Assembly (NCBI GenBank): GCA_031472005.1
Contig: PZJY01000009.1
Coordinates: 1,178,001 to 1,242,000 of the forward strand
From: Tetracladium setigerum
Lineage: Eukaryota; Ascomycota; Leotiomycetes; Helotiales
Length of the DNA: 64,000 nt
Reading direction: 5' to 3'
Shown in pieces: positions 23,039-33,687 of the stretch (the stretch's first letter is position 1; each line of letters opens with the position of its first letter). A program made the translations under genes and the position numbers. Under the pieces are notes generated by a model, which saw only the letters and a program-made list of their open reading frames with translations, made no database searches and had not been told where the DNA came from.

Positions 23039-24724
23039 ATGGCTTCTCACGAGAAGCTTCTCTCAAGTGCATCAATTTGCTCACAATTATTGCTTACCAA
23101 ACTTGCTACTGCTCTCCCCAAAGACTCCAATTTTAGGATATATCATCTCTCTACTCCCCCGACCAAGACCTCCTCCCTCTACTCTGCCCCACCAGATACT
23201 CGACCTGACCGCACGTATTGCGAGAGCCATTTCCTCGTTGCATCGATTCGCACACCTACGAAAAACACCTCGGAATTCAAAGATGTCTTGATATTCGCCA
23301 TTGAGATTTTGATCTACTCAACCGCGCATGATACTACCTTTTTCGTCTCGAAGGCAGATTCTACGGGCTATCTACACCTGCTGGGTTTGCCAAAGGGAAC
23401 CCCTTCGCCAATCAGGGATATCAGTGCTACTTTCCTGCAACATCTTCTTGAACAACACCAAAGACCAAACATTCGGAGCGTCGTATCGCTATTTGCTCGA
23501 GCACAGGACCAATATTTATTCCCAGGAAGTGTTGAATACAGCGGGAAGCATGTATTGGATGACAGAAGACTGGTGAAGTGGTGGTGTCGGGTTCTTGATC
23601 CGCTGATCGAGGATTCGAAGACTACTGAAGAGATCGTGTGGGGCTCTACCAAGGGATATTTAATTGTACCAGGTCTGGATAGCTACGAGACGTCCTCTTA
23701 CACCCCAAAAAGGCCAGGATCCATCAAATCGACATGGACAATTGGACACCCCCTCAAGCAAATCTCGAAAAACTCGTCAGAGGTTTCCCCCAGATGTCTT
23801 ATACCTCATTACCCAGATGATCCAAAGGCCAGATTCCTAGACGAACTCGACGAGGAAATCTCAAAAGGCAACAACTCTTCGAGCGATCAATGGAAAAGCG
23901 TTCGATCCATAGACCAGTTCTGGGAAATGATGGCATTCCGGCAAGAATGTTCTGCTGGTCGACTTGTAGGCTTTATTTGGATAGTGTTTGAGCCACCAAG
24001 CCAGCAAGACACAACCAAGTCTATGGTGGATGATAGCCAGAACGATAGCCAGAACACTATCGTAAATGACACCGAAATCTGGGGTGCTGGATCTAGCTTT
24101 GCCTCGATACCACACCATCCTGCTATCACAAGCTCGCCAGCAACATCATTCTACACTACAAGCCAACCGCTTACAACCAGAGAAAACGGGCATGTAGAGC
24201 TGGAGGACATCGAGACTACACCAAAGAAGAGATCTCTTCCTAGAAAGAAAAAGACGAAGCTCTCCGGACCGATCATTCCACGCCAGCCCAAAGTGAAAAC
24301 CGAACAAAAGAGCTTCATCGAAGAAAGACCAGAGCAAACGGCCTACTACATCTGGCGCCCTGAAGGTAGAGGCCAAGTTGTCGTCGAAGAATCAGACTAC
24401 AAGCGTATTACAGAATTACTTCTCCGTCTCGATTTCGCTAACTTGGAATTGGCTACTTCGAGTACTTCCAGATGGGTCAGCGAAGTTCGATCAGGTGCAC
24501 CAAGTACTGAAGCTGAAGCTTGGGGTCAGACCGTTGTTGGTACGAAAGTCACGGAAGCCAAAACTCAAGCTACTGTTGGGGGTGTCAATTCACTTAACGT
24601 GGGACTGGTGCGAAAGAAGCGAAAGGTTGGCGTTGACGAGCCAAAGGAAGATGTTGCGATCCCAGCAGCGCCTGTCGTCAATGTGCTTGGTGCTAGCATG
24701 ATTCGCAAGAAACCGAAAGTTTGA
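23039..24724 (+). CDS. rtt109: Histone H3-K56 acetyltransferase Rtt109
   Basis: Fungal histone acetyltransferase that, with Asf1 or Vps75, acetylates newly made H3 at K56 (and K9) during replication-coupled nucleosome assembly; nuclear. Single exon, 561 aa, start MASHEKLLSS at 23039; the frame stays open upstream but without a better start. Family blocks: LVKWWCRVLDPLIED, KGYLIVPGLD, DDPKARFLDELDEE and the strongly conserved QFWEMMAFRQECSAGRLVGF. The C-terminus is disordered and lysine-rich (LPRKKKTKLSG, RKKRKVGVDE, IRKKPKV), matching the family's nuclear localisation and histone-tail-binding tail. It shares a short bidirectional promoter with the mL57 gene. Confidence 0.96.
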   Translation: MASHEKLLSSASICSQLLLTKLATALPKDSNFRIYHLSTPPTKTSSLYSAPPDTRPDRTYCESHFLVASIRTPTKNTSEFKDVLIFAIEILIYSTAHDTTFFVSKADSTGYLHLLGLPKGTPSPIRDISATFLQHLLEQHQRPNIRSVVSLFARAQDQYLFPGSVEYSGKHVLDDRRLVKWWCRVLDPLIEDSKTTEEIVWGSTKGYLIVPGLDSYETSSYTPKRPGSIKSTWTIGHPLKQISKNSSEVSPRCLIPHYPDDPKARFLDELDEEISKGNNSSSDQWKSVRSIDQFWEMMAFRQECSAGRLVGFIWIVFEPPSQQDTTKSMVDDSQNDSQNTIVNDTEIWGAGSSFASIPHHPAITSSPATSFYTTSQPLTTRENGHVELEDIETTPKKRSLPRKKKTKLSGPIIPRQPKVKTEQKSFIEERPEQTAYYIWRPEGRGQVVVEESDYKRITELLLRLDFANLELATSSTSRWVSEVRSGAPSTEAEAWGQTVVGTKVTEAKTQATVGGVNSLNVGLVRKKRKVGVDEPKEDVAIPAAPVVNVLGASMIRKKPKV

Positions 24725-25212
24725 GACTGGACAGTCCATTTGCATGAAAATGGAAGATGGCGTAAATGGGAATTCCGTTTAGGAAAAGGGAGCAAGCCGG
24801 AATTATGCATGGAGTTCACTCAATTACAACATCGAGTATCACATGGCGTTTAAATATTACTTTTTCGAATACCCTAGGATAATTACACAGGAAGTCGTTA
24901 GTCGAATCATTTCACATTCTGACGTGAGAAAGCCTTTCGAGGAGGACTGGGTGATTTCCAGGAGTCAAGTAATGGAATCTAATAGCTTTAGAGCAGGTTA
25001 TTTCATATACACATAAAGAGTAGAATATTGGTAAACTACGTCCATCGCCGCCGACGTCCAATCTACATCCACCTCTGTCCGCTTCCTACATGCCAATCAG
25101 ATCGGCAAAACAAAAAAGAACGCCATAATCGTAGCAGAGTGGTATCATCTTCGTCTCGTACATCACACACACACGTACACAGTTTCCACCAAATATGTCA
25201 AATCAAAACAAC
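24725..25212. other. Intergenic region between convergent genes
   Basis: 3' flanks of rtt109 and ugo1; contains a short CA repeat near 25160-25178. No gene. Confidence 0.6.
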
Positions 25213-26790
25213 TTAGAACGCCGCACCATTAGCACTTCCCCCTATCAATCCCGACCCCCAAATCCCAACCAAGCCCCACATACCAACTCTCCATCCTCGC
25301 CAAAGCCCTTCAACACCCTGTCCTGGCTTTCTAACCACCTTCCCCTTCTTGCCCTTTTTCGCAGGCGTCACATCCTCCCTCACGCCCTCTTCTCGCGCTA
25401 TACTCCACATCGTGCCCACCACGCCCTTATACTCCCCCATCGGTACGATCGCTTCAAACTCAATCGTGTTGCCATTTTCAGATTGCAAACTGTATTCTGG
25501 AGTAGCAAGAACGTCAACTTGTGCCCGACGAAGAACGGTTTCAAAGGGCAGTTTGACGAAGAGTTCGGCGCTGCGGGAGAGGAATTTGAAGAGGGAGTAG
25601 GTGCCGGGGGTGAGGAGAGGATCGAGAGAGAGGTGGGTGCGAAGGAGGAGGGGGGTTGTATGGTGTAGGGTTGGGGTAATCATTTCATAGAGGATGGTAG
25701 GAACAAAGAGTTTCGAGGGGATGATGTAGGAGGGAAGGTGGCGGACGCTTTGGGTTAGGGAGCGTGAGGGTGTTGAGACGGAGGTTACGATTAATCTGGT
25801 TATTTGTTAGCACGTCTTGCTTGAGAAGGGTAAAGTGGACGTACTTTGTACGGACGAGATCTAATGGTGAAAGGATCAGTCCGGCAGTTACAGCAGCCCC
25901 AATTGCTACTCCTAGTGATGCCCAAGGGTATTGTGCATCTACCAAATCCGCTGCAGTCCCTGCTAAGTTTTGATCTGGGACATTTAGCATTGCGGAAAGC
26001 ATGCCCCTCGCCCATCGTTCCAGCGTCTGGTGCAATAAACCGTAGATAAATGTTGCATTGGAAGCTTTCCACACACCCCAAGCTCCCTCTTTTGACCACT
26101 CTTGGGATATCACCTCCATAATTGCATCCGATCGTTTTAATGTAAGTTCGTACTCGGATGTAACGGGAGGAGTTGGGGAGTAGTTCTCTCTTGAAGAGGT
26201 TGGCCTCTGCCTTGATCGAGGATATGTATCATAGTTTGGGGTTTGGGGAGCGGATGAGGTAAAATAGGTATGTTCATCTGGATCCGAATCCTCGTCTTCG
26301 TGATACTGCGTTCACATGTCAGCCCCTGCCTTGACTTTGCAATTCGTCAAAAACGTACTTGACTGTATGCCTCGTTTCTAGAACTGCTTTTTGATTTAGG
26401 TCTCCCATCTTCCGATCCCGACTTTATCGCCTCGTCCAAAATTGCCTGACTCTTCACCTGCAAAATCGTCTTTGCAACATCAAAAGGTTGCGAAAGTAGT
26501 GTCGCAAAATATCTAGACGTCCACTCGTTGATTTGTCGATGCACCGATTCCAGAGAAGATGGCGAGGAATCTGACAAGTAGTCCGAGTAGTCCAGATCAG
26601 AGAACATATCTCGCGCAGAAGACGCGTACGAAGCTGCGCTGCCATTTCGTGGTCCCAATCCATGCGTCTTCCCAGAACTTGGAGGAGATGATGTGCTTTT
26701 TGGCGTCGGTAGTTCTGGCGGTATTCCGATTGAAGGTGGTTTGTAGTATGGGCGCAAGGGATTTGGCGCATCTCTCGTGGAGGAAGACAT
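25213..26790 (-). CDS. ugo1: Mitochondrial fusion and transport protein Ugo1
   Basis: Outer-membrane member of the mitochondrial carrier superfamily (SLC25A46-like) that couples Fzo1 and Mgm1 in mitochondrial fusion. Exons 26790-26359, 26305-25845 and 25795-25213 (491 aa). The N-terminus MSSSTRDAPNPLRPYYKPPS and the block ARDMFSDLDYSDYLSDSSPS are characteristic of the fungal family. Carrier-type signatures include LLSQPFDVAKTILQVK and AGLILSPLDLVRTK, the latter cut by intron 2. The C-terminal portion KLPFETVLRRAQVDVL is a third degenerate carrier signature. Phase is preserved at both introns (SQ/YHEDED and RTK/LIVTS). Divergent from the ferredoxin gene, 496 bp between start codons. Confidence 0.93.
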
Positions 26791-27286
26791 CTTTAATGAT
26801 GTGCGCCTCGGTTGAAAGAGTGAATGTTGTTGTTTTGTTTTGTGAAGATTTGTTTATGATTGCGTGAAGTCGTCACTTGCTTTTGCATGATAAAAGCAAC
26901 CGGACCTTGGGAGCCGTGGCTGGTGCTGCTGTTAAGCCACAGCAGTGGTCGGCGGTTTCGTTCCCCAGAGTTCAAAAAGCTTCGTCAATTAATTTTTAGG
27001 AGGCCGAGCGAGCAGATGCAGCCAATTCGAAGAGCCATATTACTGCAATTACAATCAACTTCAGCAGCTCCGATCAACGTCACACACAACCCACTCTGAA
27101 ATTGTAACGGCTAAAGGTCCTCTCATTACCAATTCTTTCCAACACACTCTACAATTTCGTCGAGTTAATCCGGCATTAGTCTTCGGGCATATCGGTCTTT
27201 CGCGTTCCATAGCAGTCGACCTGAGTCCATCAACACAAACTTGCTGCAAAAAAACAAACGAAAGCGCCAGTTCTACCATCTCCAAA

Positions 27287-28018
27287 ATGTCTGCCTCAAG
27301 ATCAAGGGCTGGAGCAATGAGGCTGTTGAAGAAGGAGGCACAATTATGTTGGCAGAGGCCCAGGACGATTCAGACAAGATCTCTTAGCTCTGCGCCTCTA
27401 ATACGGAGAACACAGCGGCTATCAGCGCTACGGAGTCAATATACCTGTTCCAGCAATTCAAGGGAGGATTCGAATTGGCTAGAACTACACAAGAACGAAG
27501 GAGTTTCTCGGCTACTTCAGCTGCAAGCCATGGAGTCTTCACACCTCCAAAGCCAGGAGAGGAGCACGTTGCCTAACCTAAAACCTAGAATTTTTACTAA
27601 TGAGAGTACAGGGTCTATGTAACTTTCGTTGACAAAGAGGGCGAGGATAACACATTTGCGGTCAACGTTGGGGATGACTTGTTGACGGTCGCTCAAGAAT
27701 TCGACGTTGAAATGGAAGGTATGTTTAGCTGTTTGGTTGCAATGGAAATAATCAGAGCCTAATATCCATAAAACAGGCGCATGCGAAGGATCGTGCAGTT
27801 GCTCAACATGCCATGTCATCGTTGAGAGCGAGGATATGTACGACAAATTGGAGGAGGCCGATGATGACGAGAACGACATGCTGGATTTGGCCTTTGGGCT
27901 CACGGAAACTTCCCGACTTGGTTGCCAGATCAAGATGACCAAAGAGCTGGATGGTCTGCGTGTTCGATTGCCTAAGATGACGAGAAATATGCAGGCCAGC
28001 GACTTCACCAGCAAATAA
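27287..28018 (+). CDS. yah1: Mitochondrial adrenodoxin-type [2Fe-2S] ferredoxin
   Basis: Electron carrier for mitochondrial iron-sulfur cluster assembly and heme A synthesis, reduced by Arh1. The start MSASRSRAGAMRLLKKEA gives a basic presequence. The mature part has FVDKEGEDNTF, the cluster ligands in ACEGSCSCSTCHVI (C-x5-C-x2-C, with an extra Cys between the first two ligands) and the fourth Cys in SRLGCQI. Exon 3 (27777-28018) and intron 2 (27719-27776) are secure. Two problems lie upstream. The presequence frame must shift once between about 27387 and 27467; one extra base, e.g. in GGG 27462-27464, gives RGGFELARTTQERRSFSATS. Intron 1 (27568 to 27606 or 27610) has a weak GTTGCC donor and either an unusually short length or a wrong phase. 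The protein identity is firm; the first 90 residues are provisional. Confidence 0.9.
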
Positions 28019-28265
28019 AAGGAGAGATAGAGCGAGGGATGTTATTATAATTAGACGGGCGGGGAGTAAGTGGGTTGGTTGTCTTGATGGATTTGTTCTA
28101 TTTTGAGGGTATTTTGGATTCCCGAATGTATCATAGCTTAGGGTGAGCAAACTGTACATTACATATAGCTCAGCGTCAAAAGATGCTACGAATTGAACGC
28201 CAATTCCCAACTCAACGCCTTGCAATGCTTGCTTTTCATAACTTTTTCCAAATTTAGGTAGCCAT

Positions 28266-29138
28266 TCAAGCTTCCTCGATAGCACCAGCTTTTAATCCAC
28301 CTCCTCCAGCAATTAAATCCAAGAAACCCTTCTTACTCATCTCATTAACCCTCTCTTCTCGTCGAGCTGTTCCAACCAATCCCTTGACTCTGGACTCGCG
28401 CGCAGCTTCCTCTCCTTTGACCTGCGCCGCCCTCACAGCATTGAAGAGCTTCACCACACCTCTCTGAGCTGTCTTCCTCAATTTCTTTTCCTCCTCCATA
28501 ACTTGTTGGACGCTCACACCCTCTCCCTTCCCATGCTTTGAATCCCAAGCAGTACTGGCCCCCAAAACATCCTTGACTCTTCCCTTTTCCAACGCAGCTC
28601 GCTTGTCTTCCCTTAACTTGTGCCTGGCCTTCTTCTCCAGCGCAGCATCGGTCATTTCCTTGCTTGCCTGGATAGCATTCACACTTCTCGAGAGGACTGG
28701 ATCGCTACGTTTGCTTGTTGATAACTTCGAGGTCAAGATCTTTGACATGGAAGTTGCGAAAGCTTCAGGGTCGTTGCGCTTCTTCCTCTTTATAAGATTG
28801 GGGTTGTCGTCCTCATCCTCCCCCGACCCAGATTGCGAATCCGAGTCTGAATTCGACGCATCGGTGATTTCTTCTTCCAATTCGATTTCTGGTTCGTCAT
28901 TTTGTGGTTCGTCATCTGATGAGAGATCGTCGAGCTTTGTTGTAGCAGCTTCCTCTTCGTCGAGGTCCGAATCTTGCAGGTTCACAGCTTTGAAATCTTG
29001 TGCAGGAGCATCAGTGGCACCTTCTGCTGAGTCCGAATCGGAATAGTAATCGGTCTGCTTCTTGAACTTCTTCTTGGGTTTTGAGGTCATCTTCATCCCC
29101 TCTTCCACCTTGCGCTTCTTGGAGTATTGACCGGCCAT
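28266..29138 (-). CDS. rrp15: Ribosomal RNA-processing protein Rrp15
   Basis: Nucleolar factor of pre-60S ribosome assembly (27S pre-rRNA processing). Single exon, 290 aa. The start MAGQYSKKRKVEEGM at 29138 is chosen over upstream alternatives because the sequence before it is not protein-like and the basic N-terminus is typical. A long acidic region (DSDLDEEEAATTK, SGSGEDEDDNPN) precedes the conserved domain RNDPEAFATSMSKILTSKL. A basic helical part with KKLRKTAQRGVVKLFNAVRA and the family's terminal motif MSKKGFLDLI follow. Divergent from srp54, start codons 223 bp apart. Confidence 0.94.
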   Translation of the reverse strand: MAGQYSKKRKVEEGMKMTSKPKKKFKKQTDYYSDSDSAEGATDAPAQDFKAVNLQDSDLDEEEAATTKLDDLSSDDEPQNDEPEIELEEEITDASNSDSDSQSGSGEDEDDNPNLIKRKKRNDPEAFATSMSKILTSKLSTSKRSDPVLSRSVNAIQASKEMTDAALEKKARHKLREDKRAALEKGRVKDVLGASTAWDSKHGKGEGVSVQQVMEEEKKLRKTAQRGVVKLFNAVRAAQVKGEEAARESRVKGLVGTARREERVNEMSKKGFLDLIAGGGGLKAGAIEEA

Positions 29139-29361
29139 TTTCGAGGAATTGTTTCTGTCGACGTATTGCGGATGAGCAGATCCCAGAAATCTTATCGAAA
29201 ATGAAAAAGAGGGCTCGGAGTGGAAAAACTTCAGCCCCGGGTGACCCCCACTTAAACACACATCAACCTCCAACCCCGCGCCGTCCCTTGCCCACAGTCG
29301 ATTCTTGAAGCGCAACATCGCAACAACTTTCAACATTTGACCAAGTCGAACAACCACAAAC

Positions 29362-30989
29362 ATGGTTCTTCAAGATCTTGGACGGCGCATCAATGCCGCC
29401 GTCAGCGACCTCACAAGGTCGAGTAATCTCGATGAAAAGGTTGGCACCTACGTTCTGGAAATGCCAGACTTGTGACTGAACACTCCTCACAGGCATTTGA
29501 TAGCATGATCAAAGAGATCTGCTCCGCCCTTCTCGAAGCCGATGTCAATGTCAGACTGGTAGGAAATCTGCGAAAGTCGATAAAGGCATCAGTAAATTTC
29601 AAAGAGCTGGCGCCAGGGGTGAATAAGAAACGATTGATCCAAAAGGCTGTCTTCGACGAACTTGTGGCGCTCGTGGATCCTCATGCAGAGCCCTTCAAGC
29701 CAAAGAAGGGAAAGGCAAATGTCATTATGTTTGTTGGTCTACAGGGTGCTGGTAAAACGACGACATGTACGAAATTGGCAAGGCATTACCAGAGCAGAGG
29801 CTTCAAGGCGTGCCTAGTGTGCGCCGATACGTTCCGTGCTGGAGCTTTCGATCAACTAAAGCAAAATGCAACCAAGGCCAAGATTCCATACTACGGTTCC
29901 CTAACCCAAACAGATCCGGCAGTTGTGGCGAAGGAGGGTGTGGACAAATTTAAGAAGGAGAAGTTCGAGATCATCATTGTTGATACGTCTGGAAGACATC
30001 GACAGGAAGACGCTCTTTTCCAAGAAATGGTGGATATTCAAACCGCAGTGAAGCCGGATCAGACAATCATGGTTTTGGATGCCAGTATTGGACAGCAAGC
30101 TGAAGCTCAAAGTAAGGCGTTCAAGGAGACAGCAGATTTCGGTGCAATTATCATCACGAAAACAGATGGTCATGCAAGTGGAGGTGGAGCTATTTCCGCA
30201 GTTGCAGCAACTCATACACCCATTGTATTCATCGGAACCGGAGAACATATGCTCGACTTTGAAAAGTTCGCACCACAGCAATTCGTCAACAAACTCCTAG
30301 GAATGGGCGATATGCAAGGATTAGTGGAGCACGTCCAATCGCTAAAGCTCGACCAGAAGGATACCATGAAGCACATCGCAGAAGGTGTCTTTACTGTACG
30401 AGATTTGAGGGACCAATTATCTAACATCATGAAAATGGGACCCCTCAGCAAGATGGCAGGCATGATTCCTGGTATGAGCGGCATGATGCAAGGCATGGAC
30501 GACGACGAAGGCTCCATGAAACTTAAGCGCATGATTTACATCTGTGACTCCATGACTGCCAAAGAACTCGACTCCGACGGCAAGATGTTCCTCGACCAGC
30601 CCACGCGCATGACCAGAATTGCGCACGGAAGCGGAACTAGCATTCGCGAGGTCGAAGACCTGCTCACGCAGCACAAGATGATGGCCGGGATGGCAAAGAA
30701 GATGGGAGGCAACATGAAGAATTTGCAGAAGGCTCAGGGCCAGATGGGTGGTGCTAATAAGCAGCAGCAGATGGCGGCTATGCAGAAGAGGTTGGCCAGC
30801 ATGGGTGGTGGTGGTGCCGGCGGCGGTGGAATGCCGGATATGGGTAGTTTGATGAAGATGATGGGCGGCGGTGGTATGCCTGGTGGAATGGATATGCAGG
30901 CTATGATGCAGCAGATGGGAGGGATGATGGGAGGCATGGGAGGTGGAGCTGGTGCAGGCGCTGGTGGGGGAAGAGGCGGTCGAAGGTAG
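29362..30989 (+). CDS. srp54: Signal recognition particle 54 kDa subunit
   Basis: GTPase of the signal recognition particle that binds hydrophobic signal sequences and docks with SRP receptor at the ER. Exons 29362-29439 and 29493-30989 (524 aa), intron in phase 0 after SSNLDEK with a GTTGGC donor. N domain first, then the G domain with GLQGAGKTTT (near residue 108), DTFRAGAFDQL, DTSGRHRQE and TKTDGHASGGGA. The M domain follows (MKMGPLSKMAGMIPGMSGMM). The tail is an unusually long Met/Gly-rich low-complexity run ending GGRGGRR. No frame problem despite the repetitive end. Confidence 0.98.
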
Positions 30990-31653
30990 TCAAAGAAAAA
31001 CCGGTGGGCGACTCGAGAGCATTGTGATTATGACAGACAGAATTTGTGGGGATATAACATCTGGCATGGTGCATAAGCGTGGCGTTTTTTGGTGGGAAAT
31101 AGGTCCTTGCAAAGTCAAACACAAACACGCTATGAATGTGCTTTGTGCTTTGCTCTGCTTGTTTCTGTTGTTATATAGTTTAAAATCTTTTTACAATCCG
31201 TTCAAGAATGTTCATCTTCACGAACGACTTCAGAAAAATCATTATCCGAATTGAGCTGACCACTAATGGGATAGAAATAAAGCAAGTTTCACACAAAAAA
31301 AATATCTGAGCGGCAGTACCGTGCTTGTGGTAAGAGACCAGATGCGTGTATTGGAGTCTAGCTATATTTCAAGCTAACATCCTGGATTTCAATAACCCCA
31401 CCCTGAATATCATATGATAATGTCCTGCGACATCCAATCTGTTTGTGTAGAAGATAAAGAAAATCGTCACACAAGAAGAATGTAAAGAAGTTGACCAAGA
31501 AAGAGAAACCTTTGCAAGAAAGATGAGATAACAAAAAAGACAGCGCTCGCAATTGATAAAGTCAGCCGACCAAGCCACCATCATCCATAAAAAAACTCCA
31601 CCCTAATGCTTGATTTGATCCATCCACCCTAACTCATGCCAAAACCTAAGTGG
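30990..31653. other. Intergenic region between convergent genes
   Basis: 3' flanks of srp54 and the inhibitor-2 gene; AT-rich, nothing coding recognised. Confidence 0.6.
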
Positions 31654-32518
31654 CTATCGTGCAGTTCCATTCATATCATCGTCATCATCTAGATCTTCCG
31701 GGTGGCCCAGGAGATCGGCCACATTCTTCATCTCATAATGCTTCTTTCGCATCTCTTCGAACTTCTTGTGCTTCTCTAGCTCCTCCGCGCTGAGACCGAC
31801 GTGCTCCTCGCCTCTGACGTGGACATTCTTCTTCTTGCCATCGATATCCATACTATCGTGATTCTCAGGGATAGCCTCCTCTGGTTCTCCAAGACTCAGT
31901 CCGGGGATTTCATCTTCTTTCGCTCTCGACTTGTTGGCGGGACTTTGTTTTGAATTGGCCTTGTCTAATTCGTCAACAATGAGTTCCTCCGCATCGATGA
32001 TTCGTATCTCGTCTTCATCCTCGGTGGGATCGTAGTGTTTTGCGTAGGGCGTCTTTGGCTCGTCGATTTTCATGGTTGCGCTCTTCTCTTGCTCGGTTAG
32101 GTAGAGATTAGCTTCGTCCCATTTGAGGCGCATCTCATTGTCTCCGTTGTTTCCTTGTGCTGAATGGCTAGAATGTCTCCTTGATTGAGATGGGCGCGCG
32201 GCAGAAGAGGAGCGACGGTGACCGGCATTCTGGAGGGTGTTTGCGAGGGTAATATCTTTTTCGCTCAGGTCGCGCTCGAGGTCTGGTCGGTGGAGAGGAG
32301 AGATGGGTGGAGGTGGGGAGGTAGTAGTTGCAGCGTGCTGGGGTGGCGAGCGATGGAACGAGTTCTTGAGGATACCTGTGGGAAGTGAGTTAGCATTGTC
32401 TGCAAATTCGAAGTGCTAAAACACTCCAACGTATTTACTTGCCCTTGGGTCGAACTGAGGAGGGACTGGGAGGAGAGTGCAGTTGCACTGGTGCCTCTGA
32501 AGCCATGTCGACGGACAT
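31654..32518 (-). CDS. glc8: Protein phosphatase inhibitor 2 (Glc8-like)
   Basis: Regulator of type-1 protein phosphatase (Glc7). Exons 32518-32443 and 32375-31654, 265 aa. The first exon ends RPKG and the second begins ILKNSF; RPKGILKNS is the conserved N-terminal motif of the family, and this join requires a GC-AG intron (donor AAG-G/GCAAGT, acceptor CCACAG). The overlapping GT donor 4 nt away gives a frame error. Other family motifs are LKWDEANLYLTEQE and MKIDEPKTPY (the PP1-activating PxTPY with its phosphorylatable Thr), then an acidic EDEDEIRIIDAEEL and FEEMRKKHYEMKNVA. The start could also be the second ATG at 32506. Confidence 0.94.
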
Positions 32519-33687
32519 TTTGAGCTCGTGAATTTGATTATCTTCTCGCGCTGTATCTCTTGTGGGTGGAGTGGATCCTTTGCGGTTGTTGTGTGTTTTG
32601 GTTGTTTTCAATGGTGGCTGGGAGTTGAGGGGTTGTTCTTGGTAGTGGTGGGGTGGATACGTGCAGATGTTGAAGAGGGTGGTGACTGTGTTGTTTATAG
32701 GCAATGTTGAAGATCTTCCTGTGCTACGAACTGGACTCAGGTGAAAGTGAAGTTTGCAGATTCCCGTTACTTGTGGTGTGATGTTGAGAAGAGAAGAAGG
32801 GAACGAGGAGGGTAAATGGAGGGTCAGAGGAGCAGAGCAGCAGGAGCTTGAATGTGGTAGAAATGCCCATGTGAGAAGAGAGCAAGCGGGATCTCACTCA
32901 TTGGCTGGATCCTTTGTGCGACGGGGTCCAAACGTCATATTAGATAAGCATTTTTGTGCAGGTCACTAAGGCACAGTTCTCCGTACAGTAACGTGTAAAT
33001 ATCACGCGAGAAAGCCGCTTCTCCCTCCATCTTTCATCAAATGTAAATACATCTCTCCTTTTTTTGCAGGTCACTTGCTATGCAAATTATATTGTATCCT
33101 CCTCACCTTTACTCTCACCATATCGCTGCTCAGCTCGCTTCAGCTCACTCTCTATGGAGCCACGCTGGCAGTCATAAATGCACAATCTCATACAGTGCAC
33201 ACTCAGTGCATAGCTTGCCGTGCGCTAGTCCCCGCGTTCTGCCAAAAAAATCCAACCGCGGTTTGACAACACGGCAGGGAATGCAGCTTCGAAACCTATT
33301 TTCAAAAGCACGTCACGTTGCAGGAGACTTCGCTTCATCATGTTTTTACTGGCCTGGAGATCTGAATGTTCAGATCGCGATCAATGACATCTACCAACAA
33401 CCCGAGTCAGTATTTGCATCTGGATACGGAGGTACAATGGCATGAATGAGGTCAATAGAGGTGGATCGATTTTCAAAGGAATCATCTAGACCGAGAGAGA
33501 GGACGGATCGTCCTTTAAAGCATTTCTTATTTTTCAAGGGGCTCGATCTCAGATAAGCAGCGTCACGACTCTTCACATCCAAATGCAGCGGTCATCATGA
33601 AAAGCAGACGCCAGGCACCATTTTCCTGTCCAGGTGGTCTTGCTCAATTGATATTGCGTGCCATTGTTATCTGTATTCGCGAACTTG
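32519..33687. other. Intergenic region, no gene seen
   Basis: Promoter of the inhibitor-2 gene and 3' flank of the membrane-protein gene. A 121-codon frame at 33080-33445 has no protein-like character and is not called. Confidence 0.5.

Noticed and set aside
30212..30532. 106-codon minus-strand ORF inside srp54
   Set aside because: Mirror of the Met-rich M domain; no start context or homology-like pattern.
33080..33445. 121-codon plus-strand ORF
   Set aside because: Composition looks random, no introns or motifs, and it lies in a promoter/3' flank region.
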